Shown here: positions 1-8,535 of the stretch, piece after piece
How the letters are laid out: every line of letters starts with the position of its first letter
Numbering within the stretch: position 1 is the stretch's first letter
NCBI RefSeq assembly: GCF_900102015.1
Contig: NZ_FNAT01000002.1
Span: 682,001-746,000, forward strand
Origin: Limimaricola pyoseonensis
GTDB taxonomy: Bacteria; Pseudomonadota; Alphaproteobacteria; Rhodobacterales; Rhodobacteraceae
Direction: 5' to 3'
Length of the DNA stretch: 64,000 bases
Notes under the pieces: model-generated
Databases searched by the model: none
The model's input: the letters and a program-made list of their open reading frames with translations, nothing else
What the model was told of the DNA's origin: nothing
Translations under genes and position numbers: made by a program

Positions 1-61
1 CGGGGTTTACGCATGGCCGGTCCGCGCTTAGGGCAAGGCAGGGCGGCGAAGGGGCAGTGCG

Positions 62-682
62 ATGGACGATCTTGCGGTCGAGGTGATCGAGCGGGTGCGG
101 CTCTGGCCCACCCATGCGGCGCTGGACGGCCGCCTGATGCGGGTGAAATGGGGTGCCTGGGCCGTCTATGTCCCGGCGCGGCAGCTGAAGCTCCTGCACG
201 CGGTGGGCGGGTGCCAGCACTGCATCTCGCCGCGCGGGCCGAAGCGCGAGGCCGTGCTCGAGGGCCGCGAAACGGGTCCGAACGCGGAGGCCTGGGCCGC
301 GGCCTTCCGCCGGCCTGTGGTGCGGCGGGTGGCCGAGAACTGGGTGATGTTCGACCGGCTTCACCGGGCCGGGCTCGGCCCCGAGCCGCTCGGGCTCGTG
401 GTGGTGCGCGACTATCGCAGCTTCTTCTCGCGCGGGGTGGGGCCGGCGGCGGGGCTGCGGGTGGCGGACCTGAACACCTATCCCGAGAAGACCCCCGCCA
501 CCGAGGCCGAGCTGCGCGCCGCCGGGATCGTGCCGGACCGCACGCTCGCCTCGATCCGCGAGCAGATCCGCGGCTATGTGAGCGACCTCAACAACCTCTA
601 CGGGGCGATGCCGCTGGACGGAGAGGCCGAGGTGGAGCAGGTCGAGGCGAAGCTGCGGCGCGCGCTCGAGCAAGCCGGATGA
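62..682 (+). CDS. Unrecognised 206-residue protein
   Basis: I do not recognise this protein. The ATG at 62 follows a purine-rich AAGGGG seven bases upstream, and the frame keeps the strong third-position GC bias of its neighbours, which supports coding. It has no signal peptide or membrane segment. A CxxC pair (C51, C54) sits in the N-terminal third, and the C-terminal third is charged and probably helical. The next gene starts 87 bases downstream on the same strand. A longer overlapping frame starting at 13 is rich in Arg, Gly and Ala and looks like a shadow. The function is unknown. Confidence 0.6.
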   Translation: MDDLAVEVIERVRLWPTHAALDGRLMRVKWGAWAVYVPARQLKLLHAVGGCQHCISPRGPKREAVLEGRETGPNAEAWAAAFRRPVVRRVAENWVMFDRLHRAGLGPEPLGLVVVRDYRSFFSRGVGPAAGLRVADLNTYPEKTPATEAELRAAGIVPDRTLASIREQIRGYVSDLNNLYGAMPLDGEAEVEQVEAKLRRALEQAG

Positions 683-769
683 CAGCGCGGCGCTGACGGG
701 GCCGCATTGACGGGACGGCGGGGTGGCGTAGGGTTCGGGCCCGTACAACCCAGACGAGGCCCGCGCCCC

Positions 770-1948
770 ATGTCCCTCTCCCACGGCCGCCCCTACCTTG
801 CCATTCCCGGCCCCTCCGTGATGCCCGACCGGGTGCTGGCGGCGATGCACCGGCCGGCGCCCAACATCTACACCGGCGCGCTGCACGAGATGACCGAGAC
901 GCTGGTGCCCGACCTCAAGGCGGTGGCCGGCACGCGGCACGACGTCGCGATCTACATCGCCAACGGGCACGGCACATGGGAGGCGTCGCTGCTGAACGTG
1001 CTGTCGCGCGGCGACCGGGTGCTGGCGCTGGTCAGCGGCCGGTTCGGCGAGGGCTGGGCCGAGGTGGCGCGCGCGCTGGGCGCCGAGGTCGAGGTGATGG
1101 AGTTCGGCCTCGACCGCCCGGCCGACCCGGCCCGCATCGAGGCGCGGCTGCGCGAGGACCGCGAGGCCGCGATCAAGGCGGTGATGGTGGTGCATGCCGA
1201 CACCGCGACCGGGGTGCGCAGCGACGTCGCGGCGATCCGCGCGGCGATGGATGCCGCAGGCCACCCGGCGCTTCTGCTGGCCGATTGCATCGCCTCGATG
1301 GGCTGCGACCGCTTCGAGATGGACCGCTGGGGCGTGGATGTCGCGATCACCGCCAGTCAGAAGGGGCTGATGACCCCGCCCGGCCTCGGCTTCGTGTTCT
1401 TCTCAGAGCGCGCCGGGGCGGCGCGGGCGCGCGCCGACATGGTCACGCCCTACTGGGACTGGCGGCCGCGGGCGGCGCCCGAGCAGTACTACCAGTATTT
1501 CGGCGGCACCGCGCCGACCCACCACCTCTACGGGCTGCGCGCCGCGCTCGACATGATCGCCGAGGAGGGGCTCGAGCAGGTCTGGACGCGGCACGCCCGG
1601 CTGGCGGCGGCGGTCTGGGCGGCGGTCGAATGCTGGGGGCGCGACGGCACGATGCGGCTGAACGTCGCCGCACCGGAGGCGCGCAGCCACGCCGTGACCT
1701 CGATCGCGCTGGAGGCGCCCGATGCCGACCGGCTCAGGGCCTGGTGCGAGCAGGAGGCCGGGCTGACGCTCGGCATCGGCTTGGGGCGGATGCCGATGGA
1801 GGGCTGGTTCCGGATCGGCCACATGGGCCACGTCAACGCGCACATGGTTTTGGGCGCGCTGGGCGTGATCGAGGCGGGGCTGGCCGCGCTGTCCATCCCG
1901 CACGGCGCCGGGGGCGCGGCGGCCGCGGCGCGGGCGCTGGCCGGGTAG
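770..1948 (+). CDS. Class V aminotransferase (serine/alanine--glyoxylate aminotransferase family)
   Basis: Predicted cytosolic PLP-dependent aminotransferase of 392 residues, fold type I, class V. The PLP lysine is K198 in the motif TASQKGLMTPPGLGF, preceded by the conserved acidic pair region ADCIASMG near residues 171-178. The N-terminal segment IPGPSVMPDRVLAAM is the typical start of the alanine/serine-glyoxylate branch. The exact amino donor (serine, alanine or pyridoxamine) cannot be fixed from sequence. I chose ATG 770 because the protein then begins like family members; an in-frame start at 707 would add 21 unrelated residues. The gene is convergent with phaZ, with 30 bases between the stops. 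Confidence 0.85.
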   Translation: MSLSHGRPYLAIPGPSVMPDRVLAAMHRPAPNIYTGALHEMTETLVPDLKAVAGTRHDVAIYIANGHGTWEASLLNVLSRGDRVLALVSGRFGEGWAEVARALGAEVEVMEFGLDRPADPARIEARLREDREAAIKAVMVVHADTATGVRSDVAAIRAAMDAAGHPALLLADCIASMGCDRFEMDRWGVDVAITASQKGLMTPPGLGFVFFSERAGAARARADMVTPYWDWRPRAAPEQYYQYFGGTAPTHHLYGLRAALDMIAEEGLEQVWTRHARLAAAVWAAVECWGRDGTMRLNVAAPEARSHAVTSIALEAPDADRLRAWCEQEAGLTLGIGLGRMPMEGWFRIGHMGHVNAHMVLGALGVIEAGLAALSIPHGAGGAAAAARALAG

Positions 1949-1978
1949 GGCCGGGCGCCCGGGCCGCGGGCCGGGCGG

Positions 1979-3523
1979 TCAGCCCTTGGTGCGGCGCGTG
2001 GCCCGGCCGCCGCGCCCGCGGGCGCGGACGGCCGCGGGCCGGGCGACTTCGGGCTTGGCGGTTTCGGTCTTGGCGGCCTCGGGTTTGGAAGTCTCAGGTT
2101 TGGCAGCCTCGGGCCTGGCAGCCTTGGATTCGGCAACCTCGGGCTTGGTGGCCTCGGACTTGGTAGCTTCGGCTTTGGCAGCCTCGGGCTTTGCGACCTC
2201 GGATTCAGCAACCTCGGGCTTGGCGACCTCGGATTTGGCCGCTTCGGGCTTGGCGGCCGATTCGGGCGCGGCGTCGGTGGCCGTCTGGGCCGGGGCGGAA
2301 TTGGCGTCGATGAACTCGAGCACCAGCGGCCGGATGTTGTTGCGCCAGCTCGAACCGGCGAAGATGCCGTAATGGCCGGCGCCCGGCTCGAGATGCGCGG
2401 CCTTCTTGCTCTCGGGCAGGCCGGTCAGCAGCCCGAGCGCGGCGAGGCACTGGCCCGGCGCCGAGATGTCGTCCTTCTCGCCCTCGACCACCTTCACCGC
2501 GACCGAGGTGATCTTGCCGATGTCGATGGCGCGGCCGTCGACGGTGAAGGCGTTGCGCCCAATCTCGCGGGCCTTGAAGACCCGCTCCACGGTCGAGAGG
2601 TAGAACTCGGCCGTCATGTCCATGACCGCGAGGTACTCGTCGTAGAACTGGTTGTGCTTGTCGTGATCGGCCGAGAGGCCGTTGGCGGCGCGGAAGATCT
2701 GGTCGGTGAAGGCCTGCGCGTGGGTCGCGGCGTTCATCGCGATGAAGGAGGCCAGCTGCAGCAGGCCGGGATAGACCTCGCGGCCGACGCCCTTGTACTT
2801 GAAGCCGACGCGCTGGATCATCGAGTGCTCGAGCTGGCCCATCGTCACCCGGCTGCCGAAATCGGTGACGTCGGTCGCCGCCGCGTCCGGGTCGACCGGC
2901 CCGCCGATCAGCGTCAGCGAGCGCGGCTGCGCCTCGGGGTCGTCCTCGGCCAGCATGGCCGTGGCCGCCAGCGTCAGCGGCACCGGCTGGCAGACCGCGA
3001 TCACGTGCAGGTCCGGCCCGAGATGGCGCATGAACTCGACCACGTATTTCGTGTAGTCCTCGACGTCGAACTTGCCGGCGCTGACCGGGATGTCGCGGGC
3101 GTTGTGCCAGTCGGTCACATGCACGTCGCAATCGGGCAGCAGGCTGATCACCGTCTTGCGCAGGAGGGTGGCGTAGTGGCCGGACATCGGAGCGACCAGA
3201 AGCACCCGGCGCCCCGGCGAGGCCCGGCCGGGGGTGGTGAAGCGGATCAGGTCCCCGAAGGGCCGGCGCACCAGCGTCTCGACCTTGACGAGATGGTCCT
3301 TGCCATCCGGCCCGCTGACCGTGGGGATGCCCCAGTCCGGCTTGGCCACCATGCGCGCGAAGCTGCGCTCGGTGACCTCGCCCCAGGCCTTCAGCAGTTC
3401 CATGCCCGGATTGGCCAGCATGGCCATCGCCGGGTAGGCGCCCATCGCCCGCGCGGTCGCACCGAGCCACTGGTTCGTGTTCCGCGCGCTTTCCATCAGG
3501 TCGTAGGTCGGAATATACTTCAT
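1979..3523 (-). CDS. phaZ: Intracellular polyhydroxyalkanoate depolymerase PhaZ with a Lys/Pro/Glu/Ala tail
   Basis: Predicted to hydrolyse intracellular poly(3-hydroxyalkanoate) granules; 514 residues. It has the alpha/beta-hydrolase core of the PhaZ family with a cysteine nucleophile at C178 (HVIAVCQPVP), an acidic residue near D351-D352 (GEKDDISAPG) and the catalytic histidine H384 (GAGHYGIF). The start ATG at 3523 gives the usual family N terminus MKYIPTYDLMESARNTNQW; the open frame extends further but only as a shadow over phaC. Residues about 409-514 form a tail of short KPEAAKSEVAK-like units ending in an RGRGGRATRRTKG basic patch, unlike a plain depolymerase. It is divergent from phaC across 117 bases. 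Confidence 0.92.
   Translation of the reverse strand: MKYIPTYDLMESARNTNQWLGATARAMGAYPAMAMLANPGMELLKAWGEVTERSFARMVAKPDWGIPTVSGPDGKDHLVKVETLVRRPFGDLIRFTTPGRASPGRRVLLVAPMSGHYATLLRKTVISLLPDCDVHVTDWHNARDIPVSAGKFDVEDYTKYVVEFMRHLGPDLHVIAVCQPVPLTLAATAMLAEDDPEAQPRSLTLIGGPVDPDAAATDVTDFGSRVTMGQLEHSMIQRVGFKYKGVGREVYPGLLQLASFIAMNAATHAQAFTDQIFRAANGLSADHDKHNQFYDEYLAVMDMTAEFYLSTVERVFKAREIGRNAFTVDGRAIDIGKITSVAVKVVEGEKDDISAPGQCLAALGLLTGLPESKKAAHLEPGAGHYGIFAGSSWRNNIRPLVLEFIDANSAPAQTATDAAPESAAKPEAAKSEVAKPEVAESEVAKPEAAKAEATKSEATKPEVAESKAARPEAAKPETSKPEAAKTETAKPEVARPAAVRARGRGGRATRRTKG
2020..2260 (-). repeat. Short in-frame repeats encoding the PhaZ tail
   Basis: The DNA is built of imperfect 12- to 15-base units (plus-strand core gcctcgggcttggc and variants) that encode alternating (K/E)-(P/S)-E-(A/V)-(A/T)-K residues of the PhaZ C terminus. 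Unit sequences differ by point changes, so the tract is degenerate rather than freshly expanded. Confidence 0.8.
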
Positions 3524-3640
3524 GTCATCTGCTCCGGGCAGGGGGCGGGATCCAGCGGGGCGGTTCGGTCCCGCGTGCCGGCGGGAAGACGATCCGGCAG
3601 GCCTCTTGCTGCGGCTGCAAACTAGGACGGGGAGGCATTC

Positions 3641-5485
3641 ATGGCAACTCGAGACGCGAGGCAGGGGGGCGATGAGCCGTCGGGTGGTGACGCCACGGCC
3701 ACGCAAGCGAAGGCCCGGCTGGAGGCCAATCTGGCGCGGATCGAGGCGCTGACGCAGCGCCTGGTCGCGGCGATGGGCCAGGGCCGGCAGGTGCCGCCGG
3801 CGCTGCAAGGTCCGAGCCAGGAGCTCTACGCCAAGGCCGCCGGGGCCTACTGGGTCGAGATGATGCGCGACCCGGGCAAGCTGATGGAGCACCAGGTCGG
3901 CTACTGGAGCCGGACGCTGAAGCATTACGTCGAGGCCCAGCAGCAGATGATGCAGGCCCGCCCGGCCGCGGCCGAAAGCGACAAGCCGGCGGACCGGCGC
4001 TTTTCCAATCCGCTCTGGGACAGCCATCCCTGGTTCAACTTCATCAAGCAGCAGTACCAGACCAATGCCGAGGCGGTGCGGCAGGCGGTGAACGCGATCG
4101 AGGGGCTCGACCCGCGCGAGAAGCGGCGCCTCGACTACTTCGCGACGCAGATCGTCGACATGTTCAGCCCGACCAACTTCCTCGCCACCAATCCCGACGC
4201 GCTGGAGCGCGCGCTCGAGACCGAGGGGCAGAGCCTGATCGACGGGCTCGAGAACCTCGTGCGCGATCTCGAGACGAACGAGGGCGACCTCGTGGTGACG
4301 CTGGCCGACAAGGATGCCTTCACCGTGGGCGAGAACCTCGCCACCACGCCGGGCGAGGTGGTGTTTCGCAACCACCTGTTCGAGCTGATCCAGTACGCGC
4401 CGCAGACCGATGACGTGCGCGAGACGCCGATCGTGCTGTTCCCGCCCTGGATCAACAAGTTCTACATCCTCGACCTGAAGACGCAGAACAGCCTGATCAA
4501 CCACGTGGTCGAGCAGGGCCACACGCTCTTCGTGGTGAGCTGGATCGATCCCGACCCGTCCTATTCCGAGATCGGCATGACCGACTACGTCGAGGACGGC
4601 TACATCCGCGCCATCGAGACCGCCAAGGAGATCTGCGGCGTCAAGAAGGTGAACGCGGTGGGCTACTGCATCGCCGGCACGACGCTGGCGCTGACGCTGT
4701 CGGTGCTGAAGTCGCGCAAGGACCGCAGCGTCAACGCTGCCACCTTCTTCACCACGCTCACCGACTTCTCGGACCAGGGCGAGGTCGGCGTGTTCCTCGA
4801 CGACGATTTCGTCGATGGCATCGAGGCCGAGGCGCGCCGCGCCGGCATCCTCGACAAGTTCTACATGGCGCGGACCTTCTCTTTCCTGCGCGCCAACGAC
4901 CTGATCTGGCAGCCGGCGATCCGCAGCTACATGATGGGCCAGACGCCGCCGGCCTTCGACCTGCTCTACTGGAACGGCGACGGCACCAACCTGCCGGCGA
5001 AGATGGCGGTCGAGTACCTGCGCGGCCTGTGCCAGGAGGACCGCTTCGCCCGCGACGGCTTCGAGGTGGCCGGGGCCACGGCGCGGCTGGGCGACGTCGA
5101 CCTGCCGATCTTCGCCGTCGCCTGCGAGAGCGACCACATCGCCGCCTGGGACGCGAGCTGGCGCGGCATCGACAAGATGGGCTCGAAGGACAAGACCTTC
5201 GTGCTGTCGGGCTCGGGCCATATCGCCGGGATCGTGAACCCGCCGGCGAAGAAGAAATACGGCTACTGGACCAACGGCGCGGCGGCGTCGACGCCCGAGG
5301 ACTGGAAGGCGGGAGCCGAGAAGCACGAGGGCTCGTGGTGGCCGCACTGGATCGACTGGCTGTCGAGCCGCTCGGGCGAGCTGGTGCCCGCGCGGCAGCC
5401 CGGCAGCAAGGCGCATCCGCCGCTCGGTCCCGCCCCGGGGCGCTACGTCACCGGCGGCCGGCTGCAGGCGGATGCAGCCGAATAG
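3641..5485 (+). CDS. phaC: Class I polyhydroxyalkanoate synthase PhaC
   Basis: Predicted to polymerise (R)-3-hydroxyacyl-CoA into polyhydroxyalkanoate at the granule surface; 614 residues, a normal class I length. The lipase-box-like motif GYCIAGTT carries the nucleophile C343. An aspartate in the segment ACESDHIAAWDASW and the histidine in SGSGHIAGIVNPP complete the expected triad. The N-terminal PhaC domain (about residues 60-290) contains the conserved FSNPLWDSHPWFNFIKQQY stretch. The start ATG 3641 follows GGGGAGG at five-base spacing. It is transcribed away from phaZ and followed by phaP and phaR, the classical alphaproteobacterial order. Confidence 0.97.
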   Translation: MATRDARQGGDEPSGGDATATQAKARLEANLARIEALTQRLVAAMGQGRQVPPALQGPSQELYAKAAGAYWVEMMRDPGKLMEHQVGYWSRTLKHYVEAQQQMMQARPAAAESDKPADRRFSNPLWDSHPWFNFIKQQYQTNAEAVRQAVNAIEGLDPREKRRLDYFATQIVDMFSPTNFLATNPDALERALETEGQSLIDGLENLVRDLETNEGDLVVTLADKDAFTVGENLATTPGEVVFRNHLFELIQYAPQTDDVRETPIVLFPPWINKFYILDLKTQNSLINHVVEQGHTLFVVSWIDPDPSYSEIGMTDYVEDGYIRAIETAKEICGVKKVNAVGYCIAGTTLALTLSVLKSRKDRSVNAATFFTTLTDFSDQGEVGVFLDDDFVDGIEAEARRAGILDKFYMARTFSFLRANDLIWQPAIRSYMMGQTPPAFDLLYWNGDGTNLPAKMAVEYLRGLCQEDRFARDGFEVAGATARLGDVDLPIFAVACESDHIAAWDASWRGIDKMGSKDKTFVLSGSGHIAGIVNPPAKKKYGYWTNGAAASTPEDWKAGAEKHEGSWWPHWIDWLSSRSGELVPARQPGSKAHPPLGPAPGRYVTGGRLQADAAE

Positions 5486-5526
5486 ATTGATCTTCCAAGG
5501 CAAATTACCCTAGGGAAGTTTTTTTG

Positions 5527-5537
5527 CTGCACCGCAG
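5527..5537. promoter_or_regulatory. PhaR-type operator, site 1
   Basis: The sequence CTGCACCGCAG fits the CTGC-N3/4-GCAG pattern reported for PhaR binding in Paracoccus. It lies 97 bases before the phaP start inside a T/A-rich stretch, and its centre is 28 bases from that of site 2. The two sites are inverted copies of each other (GCTGCACCGCAG against CTGCGGTGCAGC). Confidence 0.72.
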
Positions 5538-5554
5538 AAAAAATCCTTGAAATG

Positions 5555-5565
5555 CTGCGGTGCAG
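5555..5565. promoter_or_regulatory. PhaR-type operator, site 2
   Basis: The sequence CTGCGGTGCAG inside the longer context AATGCTGCGGTGCAGC is a second CTGC-N3-GCAG palindrome, 69 bases before the phaP start. The paired arrangement with site 1 suggests that PhaR, encoded two genes downstream, represses phaP (and its own gene) until granules sequester it. The PhaR mechanism is family knowledge; binding here is inferred. Confidence 0.75.
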
Positions 5566-5633
5566 CGAGCATATTCCGGTCATCAGATGATCAGCGGGGC
5601 CGCGAGCTACCGCGCAATGCAAGAGGTAATCCG

Positions 5634-6083
5634 ATGGCCAACTCCCAGGACTTCACCGCGATCTTCAAGGACATGATGGGCGCGTTCCCGGTCGACACCA
5701 AGAACATGGAAGAGGTCTTCAAGACCCAGTCGACGCTGGCCGAGAAGCTCTCCGCCGCCAATCTCGAGGCGGCCCAGAAGTCGACCGAACTGTCGGCGAA
5801 ATGGACCCAGGACACGCTCGCCAAGTTCGGCGAAGTGACCCGTGCCAAGTCCGAGCCGGCCGACTACGCCAAGTCGATGGGCGATTTCGCCTCCGCCTCG
5901 GCCGAGAGCGCCGCCGAGCACATGGCCGCCTTCGCCGAGATCGCCAAGAAGCTGCAGACCGAGACGCTCGAGCTGATGCTCTCGGCCGGCAAGTCGATGA
6001 GCGACGACATGACCGCCGCTGCCAAGAAGGCCGGCGCCGACGCCCAGGCCGCCACCCGCAAGGCGACCGCCGCGGCGAAGTAA
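5634..6083 (+). CDS. phaP: Phasin PhaP (polyhydroxyalkanoate granule protein)
   Basis: Predicted granule-coating amphipathic protein of 149 residues, almost entirely helical, with the Phasin_2-like pattern and an Ala/Lys-rich end (AAKKAGADAQAATRKATAAAK spans the last 21 residues). There is no signal peptide or cysteine. ATG 5634 is preceded by AGAGG at a good distance. The gene follows two PhaR-type operators and is closed by a strong terminator before phaR, so it probably forms its own abundant short transcript, as phasin genes usually do. Confidence 0.93.
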   Translation: MANSQDFTAIFKDMMGAFPVDTKNMEEVFKTQSTLAEKLSAANLEAAQKSTELSAKWTQDTLAKFGEVTRAKSEPADYAKSMGDFASASAESAAEHMAAFAEIAKKLQTETLELMLSAGKSMSDDMTAAAKKAGADAQAATRKATAAAK

Positions 6084-6094
6084 GGGTCCTCCCC

Positions 6095-6157
6095 ACCGGT
6101 CGTTCGCGACCGGTTCCCCAAGGGCGGGCTGCCACGCGCAGCCCGCCCTTTCTTTTT
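6095..6157 (+). terminator. Tandem hairpins ending the phaP transcript
   Basis: The first stem-loop, 6095-6114, has an 8-bp stem (ACCGGTCG/CGACCGGT) closed by a TTCG tetraloop. The second, 6120-6150, has a perfect 12-bp stem with a 7-base loop, followed by TCTTTTT. The second has all features of an intrinsic terminator; the first probably protects the transcript 3' end. Confidence 0.9.
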
Positions 6158-6212
6158 GCGAAACGCGGGCCTAGGCTTTTTCTGCGCCGCATCATGCCGA
6201 GGGGGAACTGAC

Positions 6213-6749
6213 ATGGCCGAGACCGCGAAACCGCTTCTGATCAAGCGCTATGCCAGCCGCCGGCTCTACAACACCGAGACCAGCGACTACGTCACGCTCG
6301 AGGACATCGCCACCTTCATCCGGCAGGGCCGCGAGGTACAGATCGTCGATCTGAAATCCGGCGACGACCTGACCCGGCAATACCTGCTGCAGATCATCGC
6401 CGAGCATGAGAGCCGCGGCGAGAGCGTGCTGCCCGTGGACGTGCTGACCGACCTCGTGCGCAGCTACACCAGCCAGGCCAGCTCGGTGGTGCCGCAGTTC
6501 CTGGCCGCCTCCTTCGAGATGCTGCGCGACGGGCAGTCGAAGATGATGGAGAACATGACCAAGGTCTCGCCGATGGGCCAGATGCCCGGCTTCGAGGCGA
6601 TGCGCGCCCAGCAGCAGGCCTTCTTCAAGGCGATGACCGGCGGCATGATGGGCAGCTCCGGCCCCGAGCGGGAGGGCGGCGAGGATCTCGACGAGATCAA
6701 GCGCCAGCTCGCCGAGCTGCAGTCGAAGCTCGCCAAGATGGGCAAGTAG
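6213..6749 (+). CDS. phaR: Polyhydroxyalkanoate synthesis repressor PhaR
   Basis: DNA- and granule-binding regulator of PHA genes, 178 residues. The N-terminal DNA-binding/accumulation domain (residues about 8-70) begins with the family signature KRYASRRLYNTETSDYVTLE, followed by the second PHB-accumulation domain (LPVDVLTDLVRSYTSQAS, about 75-110) and a Met/Gln-rich, probably granule-binding C-terminal part ending in a short coiled segment. ATG 6213 follows a GAGGGGGA Shine-Dalgarno; an upstream in-frame ATG at 6156 would lie over the phaP terminator. It is expected to bind the CTGC-N3-GCAG sites upstream of phaP. Confidence 0.95.
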   Translation: MAETAKPLLIKRYASRRLYNTETSDYVTLEDIATFIRQGREVQIVDLKSGDDLTRQYLLQIIAEHESRGESVLPVDVLTDLVRSYTSQASSVVPQFLAASFEMLRDGQSKMMENMTKVSPMGQMPGFEAMRAQQQAFFKAMTGGMMGSSGPEREGGEDLDEIKRQLAELQSKLAKMGK

Positions 6750-6842
6750 CGCCGCCGGGCACGCGCCCCGATTCCGCCGGTCCGAAGTCGCGCGTTCCGT
6801 GCTAGACTGGTCTTCGGAACGAGTGCGGGGGAGTGTGGGGCC

Positions 6843-7634
6843 ATGGATGCAAGCGCGGCACGCCAGGGCGGCGAGGCCTACGAGATCTTCATGGGGCGCT
6901 GGAGCCGCCCCGTCGCCGACCGGTTCCTCGATTGGCTGCACGCCCCGGCCGGCGCGGACTGGATCGATGTCGGCTCGGGCACCGGTGTCCTGACCGCCTC
7001 GATCCTCGAGCGCTGCGCCCCGGCCTCGGTGGTGGCGGTCGACAGCTCCGAGACCTTCACCGATTACGCGCGCCACCGCTTCGACGATCGCCGCCTGTGC
7101 ATCGACACCGTCGACGCGACCTCGCTGCCGGTGGCCGATGGCAGCCGCGACGTGGCGGTGGCCGGCCTGTTCCTGAACTTCCTGCCCTCGATGGAAGAGG
7201 GCCTGCGCGAGATGCGCCGCGTGCTGCGGCCCGGCGGCATCCTGGGCTTCTACGTCTGGGACTACCCGGATGGCGGCATGGGCATGCTCGACGTCTTCTG
7301 GAGCGCGGCGGCGCAGCTGGACCCGGCGGCCGCGGCGCTGTCCGAGCGGGCGCGCTTCCCCGATTGCAGCCATGCCGGGCTGACCCGGCTGTGCCAGGCT
7401 GTCGGGATCGAGCCGGCGATCTCGACCATCGACACGATCAGCGAACACGAGGATTTCGAGGAGTACTGGCGCCCCTTCACGCTGGCGCAGAGCACGGCGC
7501 GGCGCTATCTCGACGGGCTCGACGACGAGGCGCGGGCCCGGCTCAGGGGCGCTCTGGCGCAGCGGCTCGACCATGGCGGGCCGATCCGGCTGCCGGCCCG
7601 GGCCTGGTGCGTGAAGGCCCAGATCCCCGATTGA
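6843..7634 (+). CDS. Class I SAM-dependent methyltransferase
   Basis: Cytosolic Rossmann-fold methyltransferase of 263 residues. Motif I is WIDVGSGTGVLTASIL (near residues 40-55), motif II includes VVAVDSSETF, and a Methyltransf_11-type segment LREMRRVLRPGGILGFYVWD follows around residue 125. No substrate can be assigned. It stands alone: phaR ends 93 bases upstream and the next gene is convergent. Confidence 0.82.
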   Translation: MDASAARQGGEAYEIFMGRWSRPVADRFLDWLHAPAGADWIDVGSGTGVLTASILERCAPASVVAVDSSETFTDYARHRFDDRRLCIDTVDATSLPVADGSRDVAVAGLFLNFLPSMEEGLREMRRVLRPGGILGFYVWDYPDGGMGMLDVFWSAAAQLDPAAAALSERARFPDCSHAGLTRLCQAVGIEPAISTIDTISEHEDFEEYWRPFTLAQSTARRYLDGLDDEARARLRGALAQRLDHGGPIRLPARAWCVKAQIPD

Positions 7635-7639
7635 GCACG

Positions 7640-7666
7640 AAAAAGGCCGGCGTCGCCGCCGGCCTT
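7640..7666 (-). terminator. Intrinsic terminator of the Bax-inhibitor-like gene
   Basis: A perfect 10-bp stem (AAGGCCGGCG/CGCCGGCCTT, 7643-7666) with a 4-base loop is followed on the minus strand by TTTTTCG. It lies 25 bases beyond the stop of the minus-strand gene and just beyond the stop of the convergent methyltransferase gene, so it may serve both. Confidence 0.8.
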
Positions 7667-7691
7667 GCCTGTCTTCCGCTTTCGGCGCCGC

Positions 7692-8468
7692 TTATTCGCG
7701 GTTGCCGAACAGCTGCAGCAGGAACATGAACATGTTGATGAAGTCGAGGTAGAGGCGCAGCGCGCCCATGATCGCCGACTTGCCGAGCCACTCGCTGTCG
7801 CCGTGCTGGGCATGGGCGACGTACTCGGTCTTGATCTGCTGCGTGTCGTAGGCGGTCAGGCCCGCGAAGATCAGCACGCCCAGCACCGAGATCGCGAAGG
7901 CGACCGCGGAGGAGGCGAGGAAGATGTTCACGATCGACGCCACGATCAGGCCGATCACGCCCATGATCAGGAAGGTGCCGAAGCCCGACAGATCCTTCTT
8001 GGTGGTGTAGCCGTAAAGCGACAGGCCCGCGAAGGCGATCGCCGTGATCAGGAAGACCTGCACGATCGACATGCCGGTGAACACCAGGAAGATCGAGCTG
8101 ATCGACAGGCCCATCACCGCCGCGAAGGCGTAGAACACGGTCTGCGCGGTCGCCGCCGACATGCGGTTGATCCCGGCCGAGAAGCCGAACACGAAGATCA
8201 GCGGCGCGAACATGATCAGCCAGCGCAGCGGCGAGGTGTAGATCGCGGCGCCGAAATTGGTCAGGTACTTGCCGGTGCCGATCTGCGCCGCGGCGAGCGC
8301 CGGGTCGGTCGTGGTCGCGAGACCCGAGATCGCCCAGGCGGCGGCAGCGGTGATCAGCATGCCCACGGACATCGTGCCGTAGACCTTGTTCATATGGGCG
8401 CGCAGCCCTTCGTCGATCCGAGCGGAACGGGCTCCGGCCGTTGCGCGGATCGTGTTGAATTCAGCCAT
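7692..8468 (-). CDS. Bax inhibitor-1/YccA family membrane protein
   Basis: Integral inner-membrane protein of 258 residues with about seven hydrophobic helices, typical of the BI-1 (TMBIM) family, whose members include pH-sensitive calcium leak channels and the FtsH modulator YccA. The conserved C-terminal region contains the paired aspartate/tyrosine segment LTAYDTQQIKTEY. The start ATG 8468 is preceded on the minus strand by GGGAGGTCTC; a longer frame lacks ribosome-binding features. The terminal segment FINMFMFLLQLFGNRE is standard for bacterial homologues. The physiological role here is unknown. Confidence 0.9.
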   Translation of the reverse strand: MAEFNTIRATAGARSARIDEGLRAHMNKVYGTMSVGMLITAAAAWAISGLATTTDPALAAAQIGTGKYLTNFGAAIYTSPLRWLIMFAPLIFVFGFSAGINRMSAATAQTVFYAFAAVMGLSISSIFLVFTGMSIVQVFLITAIAFAGLSLYGYTTKKDLSGFGTFLIMGVIGLIVASIVNIFLASSAVAFAISVLGVLIFAGLTAYDTQQIKTEYVAHAQHGDSEWLGKSAIMGALRLYLDFINMFMFLLQLFGNRE

Positions 8469-8535
8469 TGAGACCTCCCGATCGGAATAAGAACTGGTCG
8501 GTTCCGATATTGGCGATCGGAGGGGCGTTTTCAAG

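Noticed and set aside
3529-3541. PhaR operator between phaZ and phaC (CTGC-N5-GCAG)
   Set aside because: The five-base spacer departs from the N3-4 pattern of the phaP sites, and it lies partly within the phaZ ribosome-binding area; too weak to list.
3524-5503. Minus-strand extension of the phaZ frame over phaC (1174 residues in total)
   Set aside because: The part upstream of ATG 3523 is the antisense shadow of phaC and lacks PhaZ-like sequence.
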